Shown here: in pieces, positions 59,055-64,000 of the stretch
Position numbering within the stretch: the first letter of the stretch is position 1
Layout of the letters: every line of letters starts with the position of its first letter
NCBI GenBank assembly: GCA_036562385.1
Contig: DATCKG010000107.1
Span: 1-64,000 of the forward strand
Length of the DNA stretch: 64,000 bases
Direction of reading: 5' to 3'
DNA from: DATCKG01 sp036562385
GTDB lineage: Bacteria; Bacillota; Sulfobacillia; Symbiobacteriales; Symbiobacteriaceae
Made by a program: the position numbers and the translations under genes
Notes under the pieces: generated by a model
Seen by the model: the letters and a program-made list of their open reading frames with translations, nothing else
Told to the model about the DNA's origin: nothing
Databases searched by the model: none

Positions 59055-60404
59055 ATGTCTCTGCTTTGGATCGCAGTACTGGGCATCGTCGCACTCCTGG
59101 TCCTAGTAATCGTCTTCCGGCTCCAAGCGTTCGTTGCACTCCTCCTGGTCTCGCTGGGCGTAGGCATTGCCGCAGGCATGCCTGCGGATGATGTGATCAA
59201 GTCGATCCAGAACGGGATGGGCTCCACCCTGGGCTTCATCGCCGTCGTGGTCGGCCTGGGTTCGATGTTCGGTGCCATGCTGGAGGAGACCGGTGGCGCC
59301 CAGAGGTTGGCCAAGACGCTCGTCAACAAGTTGGGGCAGGATCGGGCATCCTGGGCCATGGCCGTTACGGGCTTTCTGGTCTCGATTCCGGTCTTCTTTG
59401 ACGTGGGCTTCATCATCCTGGTGCCCCTGGTCTACAGCTTGGCCCGGGCCACGAAGCGTTCCACCCTCTACTACGCCATCCCGCTGCTGGCCGGCCTGGC
59501 CGTGACCCACGCCTTCGTGCCGCCCACTCCTGGTCCGGTGGCGGTAGCCGAGGTGCTGAAGGCCGACCTCGGAAAGGTCGTCCTCTACGGGATGCTGGCC
59601 GGCATTCCGACCGCCATCGTGGCGGGCCCGCTCTTTGGCCGGTATATTGCCAATCGGATCCACCTGAACGTCCCGGACTGGGTGGAAGTTGGCAAGGATG
59701 AACTTCCGGAGGAAAAGTTGCCGAGCTTCGGCCTCGTGGTCTCGCTGATTCTCCTGCCGATTACCCTTATCGTTGCCGGTTCCTTCGCGAACCTGGCGGC
59801 CAAGCCCCTGACCGCACAGAACCTGCCCGTGCCGTTCCTTTACAAGGCCCTCGGTTTCCTGGGCCACCCCTTTACGGCCTTGATCATCGCCACCCTGCTG
59901 GCCTTCTACACTCTGGGCACCATGCGGGGGCTCACCCTTGATGCAGTCCAGAAGATCGCAACCAAATCCCTGGGTCCGGCGGGCCTCATTATCCTGGTCA
60001 CCGGTGCCGGCGGCGTCTTCAAGCAGGTGCTGATCGACTCCAAGATCGGCGATGTCATGGCCCAGTCGATGGGGCAGCTCGGGCTTTCCCCCATCATCCT
60101 GGCTTTCCTGATCGCATCGGTGGTGCGGATCGCTCAGGGTTCGGCCACGGTGGCGATGATGACCGCAGCCGGCTTCATGGCGCCGATCCTGACCGCCTTC
60201 CCCAACGTCGATCCGGCCTGGGTGACGATTTCCATCGCCGCAGGCGCCACCATCTGCTCGCACGTCAACGACTCCGGCTTCTGGCTGGTGAAGCAGTACC
60301 TGGGCATGGACGAGAAGACCACCTTCAAGACCTGGACAGTCATGGAGACCATTATCGCCGTGGTGGGCGTCAGTTGCGTGCTGATTTTCAGCCTGTTCAT
60401 CTAG
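59055..60404 (+). CDS. gntP: Gluconate permease, GntP family
   Basis: I place the start at ATG 59055 behind ACGGAGGAAGGGAG, giving 449 residues; the open frame upstream is not coding. There are about 12 membrane segments. The sequence FFDVGFIILVPLVYSLARATKRS, HAFVPPTPGPVAVAEVL and GSATVAMMTAAGFMAPIL are conserved in GntP H+/gluconate symporters. It imports gluconate for the upstream kinase. It follows gntK after 120 bases and is followed by a stem-loop before the dehydrogenase gene. Confidence 0.96.
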   Translation: MSLLWIAVLGIVALLVLVIVFRLQAFVALLLVSLGVGIAAGMPADDVIKSIQNGMGSTLGFIAVVVGLGSMFGAMLEETGGAQRLAKTLVNKLGQDRASWAMAVTGFLVSIPVFFDVGFIILVPLVYSLARATKRSTLYYAIPLLAGLAVTHAFVPPTPGPVAVAEVLKADLGKVVLYGMLAGIPTAIVAGPLFGRYIANRIHLNVPDWVEVGKDELPEEKLPSFGLVVSLILLPITLIVAGSFANLAAKPLTAQNLPVPFLYKALGFLGHPFTALIIATLLAFYTLGTMRGLTLDAVQKIATKSLGPAGLIILVTGAGGVFKQVLIDSKIGDVMAQSMGQLGLSPIILAFLIASVVRIAQGSATVAMMTAAGFMAPILTAFPNVDPAWVTISIAAGATICSHVNDSGFWLVKQYLGMDEKTTFKTWTVMETIIAVVGVSCVLIFSLFI

Positions 60405-60424
60405 TCCATTCGTAGACACTTGTA

Positions 60425-60459
60425 GGGGGTGGTCCTGCTAAGAGGCCAGGGTCACCCCC
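60425..60459 (+). terminator. Terminator-like hairpin between gntP and the dehydrogenase gene
   Basis: GGGGGTGGTCCTG pairs with CCAGGGTCACCCCC (60425-60459) with two G-T pairs, then TCTAATTTATTTT. It may cause partial termination and set the expression ratio. Confidence 0.7.
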
Positions 60460-60527
60460 GAATCTAATTTATTTTAAAGAAAACGGCTTCGATCCACTTT
60501 GCCAAGGCATAAGGAGATGGTATCAGG

Positions 60528-61439
60528 ATGGCAGCAAACCAGTACGGCGTCATTGGGCTTGGCCGCATGGGCGGAGCCCTGGTACGGAATTTGATCCGGG
60601 CCGGACACCGGGCCGTGGTCTACGATGTCAATCCGGAAAGTGTACAGGAACTGGTGAAGGCGGGCGCGACCGGAGCATCCAGTCTGGCGGAACTGGCGGC
60701 GGCACTGGGACGGCCGCGCGTGATCTGGATGATGGTGCCGGCCGGAGATCCGGTGGATCAGGTGATTGCCGAACTGACCCCGCATTTGGAACCCGGGGAC
60801 GTGCTGATCGACGGCGGCAACTCCTTCTTCCGGGACTCGATCCGCCGGGCGGAGGCGTTGCGGGCGCGCGGGATCCGCTTCCTGGACTGCGGCACCAGCG
60901 GCGGAATCGAGGGAGCCCTTCAGGGCCTCTGTCTCATGGTCGGGGGAGATCCGGAAGCGTACCGGCTGGCGGAACCGCTCTTCGCTGCTATTGCGCAGCC
61001 CGGCGGATACGGGTATGTGGGTCCCAGTGGCGCGGGCCATTTTGTGAAGATGGTTCACAATGCCATCGAGTACGGCATGTTGGAAGCCATCGGCGAGGGG
61101 TTTGAACTGCTGGCCAAGGGGCCGTATTCGCTGGACCTGGCGCAAGTGGCCCGGCTTTGGACCAACGGCAGCGTGATCCGGGGGTGGCTGATGGAACTGA
61201 CCGCCCGAGTGCTGGCGCGGGATCCGAAGCTGGAGGGAATTGCCGGGGTGATTGGCGGCGGTGATACCGGATCCTGGGCCATCGAAGAGGCCTGGAAGGC
61301 CGGAGTGCCGCTGCCCGCCATCGCCATGAGTTATGCCATGCGGCTTCGGTCCCGACAGGCGGAGACCTTTGCGGGCATGGTGGTGGCCGCGCTCCGTCAC
61401 GAGTTCGGGGGCCATGCGGTGTTCCCGGCCGGGGAGTAG
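60528..61439 (+). CDS. 6-phosphogluconate dehydrogenase, decarboxylating (short form)
   Basis: This 303-residue enzyme oxidises and decarboxylates 6-phosphogluconate to ribulose-5-phosphate. The NAD(P) motif is GVIGLGRMGGALVRNL; DCGTSGGIEGALQGLCLMVGGD and GAGHFVKMVHNAIEYGM (catalytic Lys) follow. The short ~300-residue form corresponds to GntZ/YqeC-type, often NAD-dependent; the first beta-strand end YDVN (Asp) also favours NAD. It is the last gene of the gluconate operon. AAGGAG precedes ATG 60528. Confidence 0.95.
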   Translation: MAANQYGVIGLGRMGGALVRNLIRAGHRAVVYDVNPESVQELVKAGATGASSLAELAAALGRPRVIWMMVPAGDPVDQVIAELTPHLEPGDVLIDGGNSFFRDSIRRAEALRARGIRFLDCGTSGGIEGALQGLCLMVGGDPEAYRLAEPLFAAIAQPGGYGYVGPSGAGHFVKMVHNAIEYGMLEAIGEGFELLAKGPYSLDLAQVARLWTNGSVIRGWLMELTARVLARDPKLEGIAGVIGGGDTGSWAIEEAWKAGVPLPAIAMSYAMRLRSRQAETFAGMVVAALRHEFGGHAVFPAGE

Positions 61440-61637
61440 AGCGACTTGTCCGCAGAATGCGGATTACCAGGGCTCGGAAAGATCATCCTGATAGCAAGAG
61501 GGTGAGATGCAGCGCAAGTCTGCCCGGATGACTGAAACCACCGTCCGATCTGTTCCCGTCTGTGCAGGTAGAAGGGGGCGTCGGGCTGGCGGATGCCGGG
61601 TGCCGCCCCCGGACCAATCAGGAGGAGGGTGCGCATC

Positions 61638-62873
61638 ATGAGGGCAATCATGGCAGCGCTCCTGAGCGGTTTTCTCGTCTTCGCGTCCATGGCGGCGACG
61701 CGCAACCTGGGGCCAGGGGACGATGCCGCGCCGCCCCGGCCGGGGACGGTGGACCGTCACCTGGCGGCGGCAACGGACCGGTTTGGCATTTCCCTGCTCA
61801 AGGAGGTTTCCGCCGCAAGACCTGGCGAGAACCTGTTCCTTTCGCCCCTCAGCGCCCAGGTGGTGCTTACGCTGACGGCCAACGGCGCCCGGGGCGAGAC
61901 GCAGGCGGAGATGCTGAAGGCCCTGGGTTACGGCGGGATGGATCTGGCGGCCATCAACGAAGGGAACCAGGCGCTGCTGGGGCTGCTGCAGAATCCGGAT
62001 CCGGATGTGGAGCTTTCCATTGCCAATGCGATCTGGTATCAGCAGGGGCTGCAGGTGGCGCCGGAGTTTGAGCGAGTAGCGACACAGCAGTATCGGGCAG
62101 CGATTCAGGCAACCCGTTTTGGTCAGCCTGAGGCGGCAGCGGCCATCAACGGCTGGGTTTCTGACCAGACCCGGGGGCGGATACCGCAACTCGTGGACCG
62201 CACCAGCCCGGACGACCGGATGTGGCTGGTCAACGCCGTCTATTTCAAGGGGAAGTGGGAAAAGCCGTTCGATCCTGCGCTCACCAGGGCGAGACCTTTC
62301 CACCTGGTAGACGGCAGCGTCCGGAACGTTCCCTTCATGCACCAGCAGGCTGTGTTCGGGTATCTGAAGGAAGATGGCATCACGGGAGTTCGCCTGCCCT
62401 ACGGTGAGGGAGGACTGAGCCTCTACGCCTTCATGCCCGACCGGTGGGAGGGCTTTCTGGACAAGCTGACGCCTGAACAGTACCGGGAGTGGGTCGCGGC
62501 CATGGGCCAGCGGGAAATTCGCCTGGCCATGCCGAAGCTCAAGCTGACGGATCAGGCGGAACTGGTGGAACCCCTCACCGCCCTGGGCATGCAGAAAGTC
62601 TTTGACCGGAGCCAGGCGGATCTCAGCGGCCTTTTCGTCGGGCTTGACCAGCAGCTTTACATCAGCCGGGTGATTCAGAAGACCTTCCTGGAGGTCAACG
62701 AGGAGGGCACGGAGGCGGCGGCCGCCACGGGCGTGGGCGTGACGGTGACCAGCCTCCCCGTTGACCAGCCGCCGGAAGTGGTACTGGACCGTCCGTTCCT
62801 GCTGACCATCCGGGATGACCGAACCGGCGTGACCCTCTTCATGGGCGCCATCCTGAAAGTGGACGGGGCTTGA
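61638..62873 (+). CDS. Secreted serpin (serine protease inhibitor)
   Basis: I place the start at ATG 61638 behind AGGAGGAGG, giving 411 residues. A signal peptide (MRAIMAALLSGFLVFASMA) is followed by a full serpin domain. Diagnostic pieces are NLFLSPLSAQVVLTLTANGA, LSIANAIWYQQGL, INGWVSDQTRGRIPQLV, LVNAVYFKGKWEKPFDP and VLDRPFLLTIRDD. The hinge EVNEEGTEAAAATG has the small residues needed for inhibitory insertion of the reactive loop; the loop continues VGVTVTSLPVDQPPE, with the scissile bond probably near TSLP. So it should be an active protease inhibitor exported from the cell. Serpins are uncommon in bacteria. A terminator follows. Confidence 0.94.
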   Translation: MRAIMAALLSGFLVFASMAATRNLGPGDDAAPPRPGTVDRHLAAATDRFGISLLKEVSAARPGENLFLSPLSAQVVLTLTANGARGETQAEMLKALGYGGMDLAAINEGNQALLGLLQNPDPDVELSIANAIWYQQGLQVAPEFERVATQQYRAAIQATRFGQPEAAAAINGWVSDQTRGRIPQLVDRTSPDDRMWLVNAVYFKGKWEKPFDPALTRARPFHLVDGSVRNVPFMHQQAVFGYLKEDGITGVRLPYGEGGLSLYAFMPDRWEGFLDKLTPEQYREWVAAMGQREIRLAMPKLKLTDQAELVEPLTALGMQKVFDRSQADLSGLFVGLDQQLYISRVIQKTFLEVNEEGTEAAAATGVGVTVTSLPVDQPPEVVLDRPFLLTIRDDRTGVTLFMGAILKVDGA

Positions 62874-62883
62874 ATGGAAACGG

Positions 62884-62927
62884 GGGGCTGTCCCCCAGGC
62901 CATCTGAGATGGTCTGGGGGCAGCCCC
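62884..62927 (+). terminator. Long hairpin after the serpin gene
   Basis: GGGGCTG..CCCCCA..GGCCAT / ATGGTC..TGGGGG..CAGCCCC (62884-62927), a stem of about 19 pairs. It starts 10 bases after the serpin stop. Confidence 0.75.
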
Positions 62928-62997
62928 GCTGCCATTATTCCTGACTGCGTTGGGGCATCAGAAAAGGGGCTGCCTGGCCGGGCATCCCCTCTCGTTT

Positions 62998-63276
62998 TCA
63001 AATCGAGTCCACAAACTCCTTCGCTTCTTTCAAGGTAAGACCGCGCACCTCCCGCACCCGCTGAATCGCCTGGACGGTTTTTCCCTGAGCGAGTAGCTGG
63101 CGAATCTCCGTTTCCAGCGGATCCTCGGGCACCCCCAGCCTGTCTGCCACCTTCCCGAGCAGTTCCTGAGTGCGCTTCACCCGCCGCTCCAGCGCCTGGA
63201 CCCGTTGATGCAGGGCATAGATCGGCCACTCCGCAGCCGCCACCAAGGCAACAACCCCCACGAAAAGCCATTCCAC
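62998..63276 (-). CDS. Small membrane-anchored protein with ribosomal L7/L12 C-terminal-like domain
   Basis: I prefer GTG 63276 as start (GGGAGG at nine bases), giving 92 residues; the frame is open from GTG 63285. One membrane segment (WLFVGVVALVAAAEW) is followed by a helical coil (LHQRVQALERRVKRTQELLGKV) and then the C-terminal AIQRVREVRGLTLKEAKEFVDSI. That last piece strongly resembles the end of ribosomal protein L7/L12 (KVIKxVREITGLGLKEAKxLV). Such tail domains occur in stand-alone proteins of unknown role. It lies between the serpin and MFS genes. Confidence 0.75.
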   Translation of the reverse strand: MEWLFVGVVALVAAAEWPIYALHQRVQALERRVKRTQELLGKVADRLGVPEDPLETEIRQLLAQGKTVQAIQRVREVRGLTLKEAKEFVDSI

Positions 63277-63320
63277 GAGCACCACCCTCCCTGAGAACAG
63301 ACAGTTTCACAACAACATGA

Positions 63321-63343
63321 CGGGGGTGGACTGCCCACCCCCG
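63321..63343 (-). terminator. Hairpin between the MFS gene and the L7/L12-like gene
   Basis: CGGGGGTGG (63321-63329) pairs with CCACCCCCG (63335-63343), a nine-base stem, 86 bases after the MFS stop on the minus strand. Confidence 0.55.
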
Positions 63344-63428
63344 CTTATTCCCTCAGGCGTTCTTTCCGCGTGCCATGAGCGCCTTCCGCTTGCCGATCGG
63401 CACAACCCTGACCTGGCTGTACAGGCCT

Positions 63429-64000
63429 TTACGGATTGGCATGGGCCTTGCTGGGGTTCCTGCCGGCTTCCACCAGGGGCCGGCTGCCCAGCAGCGCAAA
63501 GCTCATCAGGAACTGAACCAGCCCAGTGCCCACCAGGAGCCATTCGATGGGGATCAGGTCCGCGATGGGGCCGAAGACCACCATCCCCAGGGGCATCATG
63601 GAACTGGTGATCATGCTGAGGATGCCGAAGATGCGGCCGAGGAAGTCCGTCTCGACCTTCTCCTGCAGCAGAACATTGGCGGGAGTGTTGAACATCGGCA
63701 TGGCGATGCCGATGGTGGCCATGAAGAGGAGATAGATCCAGAACACGGGGACCACGCCCAGGGCCACGGTGCAAATGCCCACGATGGCGACGGAGAGGGC
63801 CATGGTATGAACCCGGTTCCGGAAGCCGCCCCATGCTCCGATAATCGCTCCTCCCAGCATCATGCCGAGGGAGTACGCCACCTCGATGGCCGACAGGCGC
63901 CAGACCTCCTCGCCAAAGCTGCGGGCCACCTGCAGCGTCGTCAGGAATGCCCCGGGGGCTGCTAACACGAAGAAGATCGCACAGAAAACCAGAAAGGCTT
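63429..64000 (-). CDS. Major facilitator superfamily transporter (5' part lies outside the window)
   Basis: The minus-strand frame is open from the stop at 63429 through the window edge (about 190 residues, the C-terminal half of a ~400-residue protein). It has hydrophobic segments such as IEVAYSLGMMLGGAIIGAWG, ALSVAIVGICTVALGVVPVF, WIYLLFMATIGIAMPMF and VLLQEKVETDFLGRIFGILS. The last motif resembles the MFS_3 (EntS-like) subgroup. It probably exports a small molecule. The GTG at 63968 is not the start because the frame continues upstream with hydrophobic residues (FLVFCAIFFV). Substrate unknown. Confidence 0.88.
   Translation of the reverse strand, partial: AFLVFCAIFFVLAAPGAFLTTLQVARSFGEEVWRLSAIEVAYSLGMMLGGAIIGAWGGFRNRVHTMALSVAIVGICTVALGVVPVFWIYLLFMATIGIAMPMFNTPANVLLQEKVETDFLGRIFGILSMITSSMMPLGMVVFGPIADLIPIEWLLVGTGLVQFLMSFALLGSRPLVEAGRNPSKAHANP

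Overview
The window reads as chromosomal DNA from a GC-rich, spore-forming, probably thermophilic Firmicute. A Symbiobacterium-like organism is my best guess. The reasons are high GC by eye in nearly every gene, many TTG and GTG starts behind strong AGGAGG-type ribosome binding sites, and a spore coat gene of the CotE family next to a YheC/YheD-type ATP-grasp gene. Gram-positive gene orders such as pfkA-pyk, polA-mutM-coaE and a gntR/K/P/Z-like gluconate operon, plus SLH surface protein domains, point the same way. I see no CRISPR array, insertion sequence, phage or plasmid module. The genes at both ends (HAD hydrolase, MFS transporter) are cut by the window.

Region by region. 1-9.9 kb: HAD hydrolase (partial), thiol peroxidase, SLH protein, a large PAS/GAF/GGDEF/EAL protein with both catalytic motifs degraded, two small membrane proteins, a Gly/Met/Tyr-rich repetitive protein, clpP, a C39-like peptidase and two divergent paralogous acetyltransferases. 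10-11.1 kb: three tandem genes for small proteins that share one 40-residue Ala/Leu/Asn/Pro unit. 11.2-16.3 kb: a B12-dependent acyl-CoA mutase in two subunits, its MeaB chaperone, an acyl-CoA dehydrogenase and a glycerophosphodiesterase. The mutase has the Phe/Gln residue pair of isobutyryl-CoA mutase. 16.4-18.6 kb: YitT protein, copper chaperone, DUF421 protein. 18.6-23.9 kb: UDP-glucose dehydrogenase, sugar nucleotidyltransferase, sugar epimerase, YheD-like ATP-grasp protein and CotE, which together suggest a spore-surface cluster.

24-32.2 kb: purine nucleoside phosphorylase, pfkA, pyk, an Mrp-type Fe-S carrier, and a CHASE3-like histidine kinase with a single-domain response regulator. 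32.2-33.4 kb: a gene-poor stretch around tRNA-Leu(CAA). 33.4-35.8 kb: ECF sigma factor, membrane anti-sigma factor and a SIMPL-domain protein. 36-41.2 kb: polA-mutM-hypothetical-coaE-lytic transglycosylase-membrane peptide operon. 41.4-45.7 kb: alpha/beta hydrolase, then a DUF4418/FtsX/ABC-ATPase/FtsX exporter operon. 45.8-53.7 kb, minus strand: a PucR regulator followed by AroM-like, hydantoin-racemase-like, DUF917, DUF1177, OPT transporter and M29-peptidase-like genes. This looks like a dedicated uptake and breakdown pathway of unknown substrate. 54-56.1 kb: DUF255 thioredoxin-domain protein. 56.5-61.4 kb: RpiR regulator, gluconokinase, gluconate permease and 6-phosphogluconate dehydrogenase. 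61.6-64 kb: a secreted serpin, a small L7/L12-tail-like membrane protein and an MFS transporter.

The most unusual observations are three. First, the tandem 40-residue-unit genes and the Gly/Met/Tyr-rich gene are each preceded by the same AC-N16-CATAnGCTA sequence, which resembles promoters of the late mother-cell sigma factor SigK. Together with CotE/YheD they suggest uncharacterised spore-surface structural proteins. Second, the mutase locus carries the specificity residues of isobutyryl-CoA mutase. Third, the PucR-AroM-racemase-DUF917-DUF1177-OPT operon looks like a (thio)hydantoin or cyclic-amide pathway. All functional claims rest on reading motifs by eye; no database search was run.
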